Source: Clostridiales bacterium
Lineage (GTDB): Bacteria; Bacillota; Clostridia; Christensenellales; Aristaeellaceae
Assembly (NCBI GenBank): GCA_015056175.1
Contig: SVGT01000001.1
Span: forward strand, 141,806-205,805
Direction of reading: 5' to 3'
Length of the DNA stretch: 64,000 nucleotides
Shown here one piece after another: positions 1 to 8,090 of this stretch; the first letter of the stretch is position 1; every line of letters begins with the position of its first letter. A program made the position numbers and the translations under genes. The notes under the pieces were generated by a model that did no database searches, had not been told where the DNA came from, and saw only the letters and a program-made list of their open reading frames with translations.

Positions 1-2
1 TC

Positions 3-110
3 AATGCTATCAGTGCCGTACAGGACGAGACCAACTGGATCTGCTCAACTTGCGGAACCAGCAATCCACACTACATCGGCAGATGTCCGAACTGCAATAC
101 ATATAGATAA
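3..110 (+). CDS. C-terminal end of a zinc-ribbon protein (5' end outside window)
   Basis: An open frame runs in from the window edge and stops at 108-110, giving the last 35 residues of a protein. The tail has a W-x-C-x-x-C-G start and a C-P-x-C end 12 residues later, the pattern of a four-cysteine zinc ribbon. Codons are AT-richer (AGA, TCA, GGA, ACT) than in the following genes, so the gene may be acquired or in a different expression class. The function of the main body cannot be told. A strong hairpin terminator follows 24 bases after the stop. Confidence 0.6.
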   Translation, partial: NAISAVQDETNWICSTCGTSNPHYIGRCPNCNTYR

Positions 111-133
111 ACTCAATATAGTTACAAAATAAG

Positions 134-168
134 ACAGCTGTCGGAGAACTCCGACAGCTGTTTTGTTA
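134..168 (+). terminator. Intrinsic terminator, probably bidirectional
   Basis: A perfect 13-bp stem (134-146 with 149-161) closes a two-base loop and is followed by a T-rich run. It lies between the stop of the zinc-ribbon gene on the plus strand and the stop of the FAD oxidoreductase on the minus strand, so it can serve both. Confidence 0.9.
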
Positions 169-185
169 TTCTTGAAATCCGGTTA

Positions 186-1523
186 TCAATATTCCGCGCC
201 CTTCTTTTCCATTTCGGCGCGTACCTTTTTGCCGTCCAGGGTGTTGAGGGCGGCGGCGATGCCGGCGGCTTCACCCAGCGCACGGCAGGTGGGAATGATG
301 CGCACAGAGGCCTGGGCCACAAACTCGGTGCCGATGCAGCGGCCGGCCACCAGCAGGTTATCCATGCCCTTGGCGATCAGCGCACGGAAGGGAATTTCGT
401 AGTAGGGCAGGCTGTCCTTTTCGCCGTCGATATGCTCGTTGCGCAGCATGTAGCCGTGCACGTCCACGGGATAATTGCTGCGCACCACAGCGTCGTCAAA
501 CTTCTTCCAGCGGATGGCTTCAGAAGCGGTGAGCACATGCTCAGTCACGGCGCGGCGGCCTTCGCGGATGCCCACCATGGGAGCAATCGCGCTGACGGTG
601 GCGTTTTCAAAGCCCTTGAAGTACTTTTTGTAGAAGCGCAGGAAGCGCATCACGCGCATTTTGCCCTCCAGCTGCACGCGGGAAAGCTGCTCGGCGTCGG
701 TGACGTCCGGCACGTCAAAAAACTCGGGGCAGTTGAAGGCCAGGCAATCAGGACGGCCGGGCACGGTAAAGAACTGCCAGTAGGCATGATCCTCGCGGGT
801 CAGATCGCCCTTTTCCACTGCTTCCACAAACACGTTGTACAGCGCATGGTTTACGTTGTTGAGGCCCAGACCGTCGTCAAAATTCTTGGGACGGGGCAGA
901 ATTTCGCCGTTCGGGCGCTGACGCTTTTCCTCCAGATACTGCCAGAAGGCGTCCACGTCCACGTTTTCCAGCATATAGCGCAGGGAGCAGGGCTGGTTTA
1001 CATGGTTTTCGTCATCGCCGTGCAGATAGGGCAAACCCGCATGCACCACCACGTCGCAATCAGCGGTGGCGTCGATGAACATGTTGTTGGCCTTCACCTG
1101 GGCAAAGCCGCTCTTGTTGTACACGGTCACGCTTTCCAGATGGCCTTCCGTCTTATCCGCGCCCACGATGGTGGTGTGGTACAGCACGCGGATCTTGCGC
1201 TCCAGGAACATTTCGTCCAGGATCACTGTGAGCATCATGGGATCAAAGAAGCTGCTGCCGCGCTCACACACGGCGCCCGCCTCGGCCATGCGGGCGATGA
1301 TCTCCTTGGCCACGTAGGAGCCCTGGGGGTTGCCTTCGATGCAGGTATGCATGAGGGGCGTTACCAGACCCAGCGTGCTGGTGCCGCCGGCTGCGCCGAA
1401 CTGCTCAATAAGGATGACGCTGGCGCCCGCATCCGCCGCGGCAATGGCTGCCACCGCACCTGCCGTGCCCGCGCCGCAGACCACAACGTCTGCCTGATAC
1501 GTCTTTTTCACATCGATGATCAT
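186..1523 (-). CDS. FAD-dependent oxidoreductase (FAD_oxidored family)
   Basis: 445 residues. Residues about 10-45 form an FAD-binding Rossmann fold with GAGTAGA after a hydrophobic strand, followed by the acidic strand end (LIEQ) and GGTST. Near the C-terminus, AGRCIGTEF and the PTCRALGEAAG segment match the second FAD-contacting region of the FAD_oxidored family (PF12831). Members are flavoproteins of mostly unknown substrate, often near carbohydrate genes; the substrate cannot be read here. The ATG has a GGGAGG site 9 bases upstream. A consensus sigma-A promoter lies just upstream, directly after the stop of the SdpI-like gene, so it is probably transcribed separately. Confidence 0.85.
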   Translation of the reverse strand: MIIDVKKTYQADVVVCGAGTAGAVAAIAAADAGASVILIEQFGAAGGTSTLGLVTPLMHTCIEGNPQGSYVAKEIIARMAEAGAVCERGSSFFDPMMLTVILDEMFLERKIRVLYHTTIVGADKTEGHLESVTVYNKSGFAQVKANNMFIDATADCDVVVHAGLPYLHGDDENHVNQPCSLRYMLENVDVDAFWQYLEEKRQRPNGEILPRPKNFDDGLGLNNVNHALYNVFVEAVEKGDLTREDHAYWQFFTVPGRPDCLAFNCPEFFDVPDVTDAEQLSRVQLEGKMRVMRFLRFYKKYFKGFENATVSAIAPMVGIREGRRAVTEHVLTASEAIRWKKFDDAVVRSNYPVDVHGYMLRNEHIDGEKDSLPYYEIPFRALIAKGMDNLLVAGRCIGTEFVAQASVRIIPTCRALGEAAGIAAALNTLDGKKVRAEMEKKGAEY

Positions 1524-1563
1524 GGGAAATGACCTCCCGTTTTTTGTGATTCTTTACGGGAAA

Positions 1564-1593
1564 ATTATAACACCCCCAAAGAGGGGGTGTCAA
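1564..1593 (-). promoter_or_regulatory. Consensus promoter with an 8-bp inverted repeat filling the spacer
   Basis: On the minus strand TTGACA (1588-1593) and TATAAT (1564-1569) are separated by 18 bases. The spacer holds an inverted repeat, ACACCCCC at one end and GGGGGTGT at the other with a 5-base loop (1570-1577 and 1583-1590). The same hairpin followed by TATAATTTT also resembles an intrinsic terminator for the SdpI-like gene ending at 1600. It may therefore be a terminator, an operator, or both. Confidence 0.7.
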
Positions 1594-1599
1594 TGAAGC

Positions 1600-2259
1600 T
1601 TACGCCTGATTTCCGTGTTTTTTATCATAGATGTAGGAATACAGCGTGGGCACGCCGACCATCACCGTCAGCAGCACAATAAACGCCCAGGGGATCCATT
1701 TGGCGTCCAGGAACGTACAGAGCAGGAACAGCATGCCGCCAATTACCCAGATTTTGCCGCCGAAGCGGTGGGTGGCCACCCAGTTATCCTCGCTTTTGAA
1801 GGTCCAGGGCAGTTTGATGCCCAGCGTGTGGTTGGGCTTCACCTTGGGCAGATAATTGCCGATGAAGATGAACAAAACGCCCATCAGGGGCAGCATGATG
1901 CGGGTGACGTTCCAGGTATAGCCCAGCGCAAAGGAATACATCAGCCCGCCGCAAAACAGCGATACGGCAGGGCAGATCCAGTACACCAGGCTGAAGATCT
2001 TGTGGTGCTGCTCCGCGTTGTATTTGTCAAAGCTTGCACCCAGCACGCACAGCCAATGCAGCGCCAGAACGATGCAGGGCAGGCCAAACACCGCAAAGGG
2101 CTTGCTGCTCCATCCGTCCGCTTCGTTGCTTGCGTTAAAATGGGTGGGCATGGGATCGGGCAGCTTATTCCACAGCAGCACGCCCGCCAGCACGGGCAGC
2201 AGAATGATCAGGGAAGCCAGCAGCAGCTTTCCCTTATTTTTCTTGATCAGGTTCAGCAT
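1600..2259 (-). CDS. sdpI: SdpI/DUF1648 family membrane protein
   Basis: 219 residues, close to the 207 of B. subtilis SdpI. An N-terminal membrane segment is followed by the DUF1648-type P-x-H-F-N/W pattern (LPDPMPTHFNASNEADGW), then further membrane helices and the SdpI-typical LGIKLPWTFKSEDNWVATHRFGGK stretch split across residues 145-170. SdpI in B. subtilis gives immunity to the SdpC toxin and tethers the repressor SdpR to the membrane. Here it follows and overlaps an ArsR-type repressor by 26 bases, as in sdpRI. No sdpABC toxin genes are in the window. The start has an AAAGGAG site 6 bases upstream. Confidence 0.85.
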   Translation of the reverse strand: MLNLIKKNKGKLLLASLIILLPVLAGVLLWNKLPDPMPTHFNASNEADGWSSKPFAVFGLPCIVLALHWLCVLGASFDKYNAEQHHKIFSLVYWICPAVSLFCGGLMYSFALGYTWNVTRIMLPLMGVLFIFIGNYLPKVKPNHTLGIKLPWTFKSEDNWVATHRFGGKIWVIGGMLFLLCTFLDAKWIPWAFIVLLTVMVGVPTLYSYIYDKKHGNQA

Positions 2260-2524
2260 TTTTTTCTCCTTTCAGATCGGTGATCCACAGCATAATTTCT
2301 TCCAGCACCGATGCGTTCAGCTCATAGATAATAAATTTTCCGTCCCGCTTGTCCCGGATGAGATCCGCTTCCTTGAGCACGGACAAGTGCCGGCTGACGG
2401 ACGCCGCCGTGACGGGAAAATGCTCTGTAATCTCCCCTGCGGTCATCTTGCCGCCCTTGAGCAGATTGAGAATCTCCCTTCGGATGGGATCCGCCAGCGC
2501 CTTCATGGTGTTCTGCAGCGACAT
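2234..2524 (-). CDS. sdpR: ArsR family transcriptional repressor, SdpR-like
   Basis: 96 residues, the usual size for a one-domain ArsR winged-helix protein. The helix-turn-helix region is residues 27-55 (TAGEITEHFPVTAASVSRHL) with the wing DGKFIIYEL after it. It lacks the Cys metal site ELCVCDL of ArsR/SmtB metal sensors, which fits SdpR-type regulators. It is the first gene of a two-gene unit with the SdpI-like protein. A perfect 9-bp inverted repeat overlaps the likely transcription start, indicating autorepression relieved when SdpI holds the repressor at the membrane (known for B. subtilis, inferred here). Confidence 0.85.
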   Translation of the reverse strand: MSLQNTMKALADPIRREILNLLKGGKMTAGEITEHFPVTAASVSRHLSVLKEADLIRDKRDGKFIIYELNASVLEEIMLWITDLKGEKNAEPDQEK

Positions 2525-2539
2525 TCGGTTTCACCTCCT

Positions 2540-2562
2540 TTAACATTTAACCGAAATGTTAA
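2540..2562 (-). promoter_or_regulatory. Operator for the SdpR-like repressor
   Basis: Perfect inverted repeat TTAACATTT-5-AAATGTTAA. It lies between the -10 hexamer and the AAAGGAGGTG ribosome site of the repressor gene, a position where bound repressor would block initiation. Confidence 0.7.
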
Positions 2563-2566
2563 TTGT

Positions 2567-2595
2567 ATATTAGCACGCATTCTGTCCCCTGTCAA
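2567..2595 (-). promoter_or_regulatory. Promoter of the sdpR-sdpI-like unit
   Basis: TTGACA (2590-2595) and TAATAT (2567-2572) on the minus strand, 17-base spacer. The operator starts immediately downstream. Confidence 0.8.
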
Positions 2596-2683
2596 GCCAC
2601 AGGCAGGATTTTTTCAAAATTTTTTTGAAAGGTAAATAAAGACCGCTCCAAAACCGTCTGAATAGGTGAAAGGGGGTGCATGC

Positions 2684-3208
2684 ATGGCGGATACAGTGCA
2701 AAAGGCCGTCTCCCGGGAAGACCGGCTGCTGATGTGGGCAGATTTGTACGCAGATGAACTCCTGCGTACCTGCTACCTGTACCTGGGCGATCACCACCTG
2801 GCGCAGGACGCTTTGCAGGATACCTTCCTGAAAGCCTGGCGGCACATGGATCTATATGAAAAAAAGCAGGTGCAAAACGATAAAGCCTGGCTGTGCCGCA
2901 TCGCCATGAACGTGTGCCGCGATCAGCTGCGTTCCCCCTGGCGCCGCCGTGTGGACAGGCGTCTGACCCCGGAAGACCTGCCTCCCTCCATGCTCTCCTG
3001 CCCCGCCCAGGACAGAGATCTGATCCTCGATATCAGCCGTCTGCCCGTCAAGTACAGGCAGCCCATCCTGCTTTACCACTATCACGGCATGACCGTGGAG
3101 GAAACAGCCGCCGTGCTTCACATCCCCGCCGCCACCGCGTACAAGAGATTGAGAAAAGGCCGCCAATTGCTCAAAGACCGCCTGACAGGGAGGGAAAACA
3201 ATGCCTGA
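2684..3208 (+). CDS. ECF (extracytoplasmic function) RNA polymerase sigma factor
   Basis: 174 residues from ATG 2684, chosen because AAAGGGGG lies just upstream; a GTG 18 bases earlier in frame precedes that site. Region 2 (about 25-75) holds the DALQDTFLKAWRH core-binding stretch, and region 4 (about 120-165) the helix-turn-helix MTVEETAAVLHIPAATAYKRL. This is the SigV/SigX-like group. The gene overlaps the next one by 8 bases, the usual sigma/anti-sigma arrangement. A CGTCTGAA stretch at 2655-2662 resembles an ECF -10 element and would suit autoregulation, but no well-spaced -35 was found. Confidence 0.9.
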   Translation: MADTVQKAVSREDRLLMWADLYADELLRTCYLYLGDHHLAQDALQDTFLKAWRHMDLYEKKQVQNDKAWLCRIAMNVCRDQLRSPWRRRVDRRLTPEDLPPSMLSCPAQDRDLILDISRLPVKYRQPILLYHYHGMTVEETAAVLHIPAATAYKRLRKGRQLLKDRLTGRENNA

Positions 3209-4049
3209 CAGCTTCAAGCAAAAAACGGACCGCGCCCTTGCATCCCTTCACCTGAGCGCACAGGAAAGGCGTCAACTGATAGCCTTTGCCATGGAGGAAC
3301 AAAAAATGAAAAAGAAAATGCCCGCCGTGTTCGTCATTGCCCTTGCGCTCATCCTCATTCTCGGCAGCGTCACCATCGCAGACGGTATGAACGTCTTTGC
3401 CATGTTCACCAATTACGATGCACGGCTGGAAAAGCTGATCTATTCCTCTGTCATCGAGGATCCCGTGCCCGTACAGGTGGAAACGGACTATATCGGCACG
3501 TCTTACGTCACCCTGACCAACGCCCACTTTGACGACGATCACCTGATACTGGGGTTCACGGTGGAAAACATGGTCGCCGCAGAAAGCTTTGTCCCCACGG
3601 AAGAAGAGCTCCAAGGCATGCGTCCCCGCGGGCTCGGCGCAGTCTGCGCGCCGCCCTACATGAACGAAGAGCAAAAATCTCTCCATGACTGGTATTCACG
3701 GGCCGTAGAAGCCCGCCTGCCCGAGTCCCGCGGCGTGAAGGCCAGCGAGATCACCGTCTCCTTTGTGATTCCCGGAGAAAACGGCGAAGTGCATACCATG
3801 AATTACAGATGGTTTCAACAATTGCAGGAGGACGGCCTCACATGCCACCTCTATACCATGGACGGGCTGAAAAACGATCCCTTCATTGAGCAGCTGATGA
3901 AGCAAAGCAGCATCACCCTTGAAATGCGTATCTACGAAAGCGTCTATCGCCTCTGGTACGACGGAGAGGAGCAGTACGCTAGATGGACCAACGAATGGAT
4001 CACCTCCGTGCCCATCACGCTGGAAAAATCCTATAAATCGCTGCAGTGA
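3201..4049 (+). CDS. Probable membrane-bound anti-sigma factor
   Basis: 282 residues. A cytoplasmic N-terminal segment of about 34 residues, one transmembrane helix (about 36-54), then an extracytoplasmic domain of about 225 residues similar in layout to DUF4179 proteins. The short cytosolic part would hold the sigma factor encoded immediately upstream, with which it overlaps by 8 bases. No zinc-binding HxxxCxxC motif of ZAS-type anti-sigma factors is visible. The identity as anti-sigma factor is inferred from topology and position; the signal sensed is unknown. The start follows GGAGGG. Confidence 0.7.
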   Translation: MPDSFKQKTDRALASLHLSAQERRQLIAFAMEEQKMKKKMPAVFVIALALILILGSVTIADGMNVFAMFTNYDARLEKLIYSSVIEDPVPVQVETDYIGTSYVTLTNAHFDDDHLILGFTVENMVAAESFVPTEEELQGMRPRGLGAVCAPPYMNEEQKSLHDWYSRAVEARLPESRGVKASEITVSFVIPGENGEVHTMNYRWFQQLQEDGLTCHLYTMDGLKNDPFIEQLMKQSSITLEMRIYESVYRLWYDGEEQYARWTNEWITSVPITLEKSYKSLQ

Positions 4050-4084
4050 GCCCGGCTTCTCTCTCTTTTTTCTACTATAATAAT

Positions 4085-4360
4085 TGACATCTTTCTTTCT
4101 CCGTGCTAAAATGCCCCTATCGGCTTTGACGGGGAACAAATCCCGCGTTCAACACGGTGCCAGAGAGAAAGGGCCGCAGGCTGCAAGCCCTTTTGACCGC
4201 GTGCAGGACATTCGCCCCCGAGCCGCAGGGCTGAAATCACAGTAGGCTTTGCCGTTTTCCCGCGTTAAGGGCTTTGAGGGCGTGCATACCGCATGCCGAA
4301 AATGGGTGGTACCGCGTAACACTATTACTTACGCCCCATGCTTTGTGCATGGGGTTTTTT
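4085..4360 (+). promoter_or_regulatory. T-box riboswitch leader of pheST (tRNA-Phe sensing)
   Basis: This explains the 327-base gap before pheS. The stem I distal element CAGAGAGAAAGGG is at 4161-4173, a candidate UUC specifier followed by A at 4148-4150, the T-box core TGGGTGGTACCGCG at 4303-4316, and an intrinsic terminator (stem 4334-4341 with 4347-4354, then six T). Uncharged tRNA-Phe would pair with the UGG bulge and stabilise the antiterminator. The mechanism is established for T-box RNAs; the specifier choice is my reading and fits the downstream genes. Confidence 0.93.
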
Positions 4361-4376
4361 CATTGGAGGAAAGGAC

Positions 4377-5405
4377 ATGGGCATCAGAGAAGATCTCATC
4401 CGCATCGGCGAAGAGATGCGGGCACAGTTGAACGAAGCCACCACCACGCAGGCGCTGGACCAGATCCGCGTTGCCGTGCTGGGCAAGAAGGGCGCCCTGA
4501 CCGCGCTGCTGCGCGGCATGGGCCAGATCCCTGCCGAAGAGCGCCCCGCCATGGGCCAGATCATCAACGAAAAGCGGGAAGAACTGACCGCGCTTCTGGA
4601 CGCCAAACAGCAGGAGCTGAAGGCGAAGGAAAAGGAAATCCGCCTGCAGAAGGAAGCCATCGACATTACCGAGCCCCGGGATATCCCCGATTACGGCTGC
4701 GTGCATCCCAACCAGCTGGTGCTGCGTCAGGTGCTGGACTGCTTCACCGGTCTGGGCTTTGACGTGGTGGAAGGCCCCGAAATTGAACTGGACCACTATA
4801 ATTTCGAGCTGCTCAACCTGCCGAAAAACCATCCTGCCCGCGATGCGCAGGATACCTTCTATGTGGATGACAACATCGTCTTGCGCACCCACACCTCTCC
4901 CGTGCAGGCCCGCACCATGCTCTCCCGCAAGCCCCCCATCCGCATCGTGTGCCCCGGCCGCGTGTTCCGCGCCGACGAGATCGACGCCACCCACAGCCCT
5001 GTGTTCCACCAGATCGAAGGTCTGGTCATTGACGAAAACGTGACCATGGGCGATCTGAAGGGCACCTTGGACGCTTTTGCAAGGAAGCTGTACGGCGATG
5101 ACATCACCACCCGCTTCCGCCCCTCCTTCTTCCCCTTCACCGAGCCCAGCGCCGAAGTGGATTTGACCTGCTTCAACTGCCGCGGCAAGGGCTGCCGTAT
5201 GTGCAAGGGCACCGGCTATATCGAAGTGCTGGGCTGCGGCATGGTGAACCCCAAGGTGCTGGAGATGTGCGGCATCGATTCCACCAAGTACTCCGGCTTT
5301 GCCTTCGGCATCGGCCTGGAGCGCATCACCATGCTGCGCTACGGCATTCAGGACATGCGTCTCATGTACGAAGGCGACCTGCGCTTCCTGCGCCAGTTCC
5401 GCTGA
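4377..5405 (+). CDS. pheS: Phenylalanine--tRNA ligase alpha subunit
   Basis: 342 residues. The start ATG 4377 is preceded by GGAGGAAAGG and follows the T-box terminator; an in-frame ATG at 4338 lies inside the terminator and is rejected. The N-terminal coiled-coil (about 1-85) precedes the class II catalytic core, with the cysteine-bearing CFNCRGKGCRMC stretch, GCGMVNPKVLE, and the motif 3 FAFGIGLERITMLRYG near the C-terminus. PheS pairs with PheT as an alpha2-beta2 enzyme charging tRNA-Phe. The two genes are 18 bases apart and co-transcribed. Confidence 0.98.
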   Translation: MGIREDLIRIGEEMRAQLNEATTTQALDQIRVAVLGKKGALTALLRGMGQIPAEERPAMGQIINEKREELTALLDAKQQELKAKEKEIRLQKEAIDITEPRDIPDYGCVHPNQLVLRQVLDCFTGLGFDVVEGPEIELDHYNFELLNLPKNHPARDAQDTFYVDDNIVLRTHTSPVQARTMLSRKPPIRIVCPGRVFRADEIDATHSPVFHQIEGLVIDENVTMGDLKGTLDAFARKLYGDDITTRFRPSFFPFTEPSAEVDLTCFNCRGKGCRMCKGTGYIEVLGCGMVNPKVLEMCGIDSTKYSGFAFGIGLERITMLRYGIQDMRLMYEGDLRFLRQFR

Positions 5406-5423
5406 TCGGGGAGGAAACAGAAA

Positions 5424-7817
5424 ATGAAAGTATCTTTGAATTGGCTGAAAAAATATGTGCCTGTGGAGCTGGATAACGCCGCCTACGAAAGCCGCATGAT
5501 CATGACCGGCACGGGCGTTGAAGGCATGGAAGACATGGGCAGGGAACTCCAGAACGTGGTGGTCGGCCGCGTGCTCACCTGCGAAGATCATCCCAACAGC
5601 GACCATCTGCACATCTGCACGGTGGACGTGGGCGAAGAAGCCCCCCTGCAGATCGTGTGCGGCGCGCCCAATGTGAAAGCCGGCCTCCTGGTGCCTGTTG
5701 CCAAGGTGGGCGCCGTGCTGCCCGGCGATTTCCACATCAAGAAGGGCAAGCTGCGCGGCGTGGAAAGCTGCGGCATGCTGTGCTCCTCCACCGAAATGAA
5801 CGTGCCTGTGGAACTGTACCCCTCCGTGGGCGACGCAGGTCTGCTCATTTTCAACGAAGACTATCCCGTGGGCACGGATGTGCGTGAGATCTTCGGCTTC
5901 AACGACACCGTGGTGGATTTTGAAATTCTGGCCAACCGTCCCGACTGCCTGTGCGTGTGGGGCGTTGCCCGCGAAACGGCCGCCGCGCTGAATGCGCCTC
6001 TTTCCCTGCCCGTAATCACCGTGAAGGAAGCGGACGGCGATATTCACGACTATGCCGACATCACCGTGGAAGACACCGAGCACTGCCCCCGCTACGCCGC
6101 CCGCGTGATCAAGAACGTGCGCATTGCGCCCTCTCCCATGTGGCTGCGTCAGTACCTGCATGCCGCCGGTATGCGTTCCATCAACAATATTGTGGACATA
6201 ACCAACTTCGTCATGCTGGAAACCGGCCATCCCATGCACGCCTTTGACCTGGCCAAGGTAAAGGGCCGCAAGATCGTGGTGCGCGCCTCCCGCGAAGATG
6301 AAACCCTCACCACCCTGGACGGCAAGGAATACGCCCTGTCCGGCCAGGAGCTGATGATCTGCGACGAAGACCATCCCACCGGCCTTGCCGGCATCATGGG
6401 CGGCGAAGAGAGCGAGATCACCGAAGAGACCCGCGACGTGCTCTTTGAATGCGCCTCCTTCGATCGTACCTCCATCCGCCTTACCGCCCGCCGTCTGGGT
6501 ATCCGCACGGAAGCCTCCGGCCGCTTCGAGCGCGGCGTCAGCCCCGCCACCGTCATGGAAGCGCTGCAGCGTGCCTGCCAGATGGTCAACGAGCTGGATG
6601 CAGGCGATGTGGTGCCCGGCGTCATCGACATCTATCCCAACCCCGTCAAGCCCGCACACCTCAACGTGCCTGTGGACTACATCAACAAGCGCACCGGCGT
6701 TACCGTTTCCGGCGAGGAAATGAAGCGCATTCTGGAAAAGCTCTTCTTCGAAGTGGAACTGAAGGATGGCGTGCTGCACGTGACCGCACCCAATTTCCGT
6801 CAGGACATTGAGCAGATGGCCGACATCAGCGAAGAAGTGCTGCGCTATGCAGGTTATGAGCATATCCCCTCCACCGGCCTGCGCGGCGAAACCACCCAGG
6901 GCGGTCTGAATGTGAAAACTGCCCGCCACTTCAAGCTGCAGGATATGCTCTCCGGCATGGGCGCCTATGAGTGCATGAACTACTCCTTCATCAGCCGCAA
7001 GGTGATCACCCAGATGGGATTTAGCGCCGACGACGCCCGCCTCAACCCCGTGTGCATCCGCAATCCTCTGGGCGAGGATACCGCCTGCATGCGCACTACG
7101 CTGCTGTGCGGCGTGTTCAAGACGGTTTCTACCAACCAGCGCGGCGGCAATGAGGACGGCCGCATCTACGAGCTGGGCAGCATTTATGATTCCGCCTGCA
7201 AGACGGAAGAAAACCTGCCTGTGGAGCATGATACCCTGGCCATTGCCATTTGGGGCGGCAAGGAAGATTTCTACTCCCTGCGCGGCATGGTGGAAGCCAT
7301 CATGCGTGACCTGGGCGTTTGCTATCACATCGAAATGGGCAGGGAAAACTACCTGCATCCCGGCCGCCGCGCACAGCTGGTGGCGCAGAGCGGCGATGTG
7401 ATCTGCCAGCTGGGTCAGGTGCATCCCGATACTGCAGAAGCCTTCGACATGAACGACAAGACCTATGTGTGCGAACTGGACGTGGAAAAGCTGTTTGAAA
7501 ACGCCAACGCCCTTGGCCATGTACAGCCCATCTACCGTACCCCCGCCGTCAGCCGCGACCTGGCATTCGTCATGGATGGCAGCGTGCAGCTGGGTCCCGT
7601 CATGGATGAAATGAAGAAGGCCTGCGGCGACAAGCTGGAAGATATCCGCCTGTTCGACGTGTTCCGCGGCGTGCAGGTGGGCGAAGGCAAAAAGAGCTGC
7701 GCCTTCAACCTGGTGCTCCGCGCCAAGGATCACACCCTCACCGAGGATGAGATCAACGCTTCCGTCAAGAAGGCCATCAAGGCCGCCGAAAAGTTCGGCG
7801 CCGTGCTGCGCGGATAA
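5424..7817 (+). CDS. pheT: Phenylalanine--tRNA ligase beta subunit
   Basis: 797 residues, the usual length. Domains in order: N-terminal tRNA-binding OB fold (about 40-150, with CGAPNVKAG), B3/B4 editing domain (about 205-390), B5 domain (about 400-475), catalytic-like core, and the C-terminal ferredoxin-fold anticodon-binding domain (about 700-797, starting IYRTPAVSRDLAFVMD). The GAGG site precedes the ATG by 9 bases. A structured repeat copy starts 7 bases after the stop, lying between the gene and its terminator. Confidence 0.98.
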   Translation: MKVSLNWLKKYVPVELDNAAYESRMIMTGTGVEGMEDMGRELQNVVVGRVLTCEDHPNSDHLHICTVDVGEEAPLQIVCGAPNVKAGLLVPVAKVGAVLPGDFHIKKGKLRGVESCGMLCSSTEMNVPVELYPSVGDAGLLIFNEDYPVGTDVREIFGFNDTVVDFEILANRPDCLCVWGVARETAAALNAPLSLPVITVKEADGDIHDYADITVEDTEHCPRYAARVIKNVRIAPSPMWLRQYLHAAGMRSINNIVDITNFVMLETGHPMHAFDLAKVKGRKIVVRASREDETLTTLDGKEYALSGQELMICDEDHPTGLAGIMGGEESEITEETRDVLFECASFDRTSIRLTARRLGIRTEASGRFERGVSPATVMEALQRACQMVNELDAGDVVPGVIDIYPNPVKPAHLNVPVDYINKRTGVTVSGEEMKRILEKLFFEVELKDGVLHVTAPNFRQDIEQMADISEEVLRYAGYEHIPSTGLRGETTQGGLNVKTARHFKLQDMLSGMGAYECMNYSFISRKVITQMGFSADDARLNPVCIRNPLGEDTACMRTTLLCGVFKTVSTNQRGGNEDGRIYELGSIYDSACKTEENLPVEHDTLAIAIWGGKEDFYSLRGMVEAIMRDLGVCYHIEMGRENYLHPGRRAQLVAQSGDVICQLGQVHPDTAEAFDMNDKTYVCELDVEKLFENANALGHVQPIYRTPAVSRDLAFVMDGSVQLGPVMDEMKKACGDKLEDIRLFDVFRGVQVGEGKKSCAFNLVLRAKDHTLTEDEINASVKKAIKAAEKFGAVLRG

Positions 7818-7824
7818 CCTTCAC

Positions 7825-8037
7825 GGGGGCTGCGCGCCCCCACACCCGCGACAGGGAGATGAGTTCCGCAACCTCAATTGTCGCGCTCTCCCTGCCGGTC
7901 GATCGCTCGTTTCGGTTGACTCCTCCGCCTCGCTTCATCCGCCACCGGCGGCGCTTCGGCTCCGTCCCCCTGCACCTACCGTATCGGACACAGGCGGAGG
8001 AACTGTCCAACTGTGTCCCGATGCAGCAAAGATGAAA
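7825..8037. repeat. Structured intergenic repeat, copy A
   Basis: About 213 bp with an inverted, roughly 75-85% similar partner (copy B, 8429-8645). It begins with a GGGGG/CCCCC hairpin (7825-7829 with 7837-7841). The core from 7867 to 7976 is nearly identical in both copies except for a hairpin at 7939-7951 (CCGCC/GGCGG) that differs by paired substitutions. Open frames on both strands are not supported by ribosome sites. Together with copy B and the hairpins between them it fills the 947 bases between pheT and the MATE gene. Confidence 0.75.
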
Positions 8038-8044
8038 TAAATGA

Positions 8045-8090
8045 ACTCCGTCCCGTGACATGATTCATGTTATAGGACGGAGTATTTTCT
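8045..8090 (+). terminator. Probable terminator of pheST
   Basis: A 9-bp stem ACTCCGTCC/GGACGGAGT (8045-8053 with 8075-8083) encloses a second palindrome and is followed by ATTTTCTTTTC. It lies 228 bases after pheT, beyond the repeat copy. Part of its sequence (8048-8062) matches 14 of 15 bases of a segment repeated in the 83-bp array at 22,728. Confidence 0.7.

Noticed and set aside
4338..4376. An upstream ATG extending pheS by 13 residues
   Set aside because: It lies inside the T-box terminator hairpin; the GGAGG site points to ATG 4377.
4329..7733. A 1134-codon open frame on the minus strand across pheS-pheT
   Set aside because: It is antisense to two certain genes, has no recognisable domain and a His/Ala/Gly-rich composition typical of the complement of GC-rich coding sequence.
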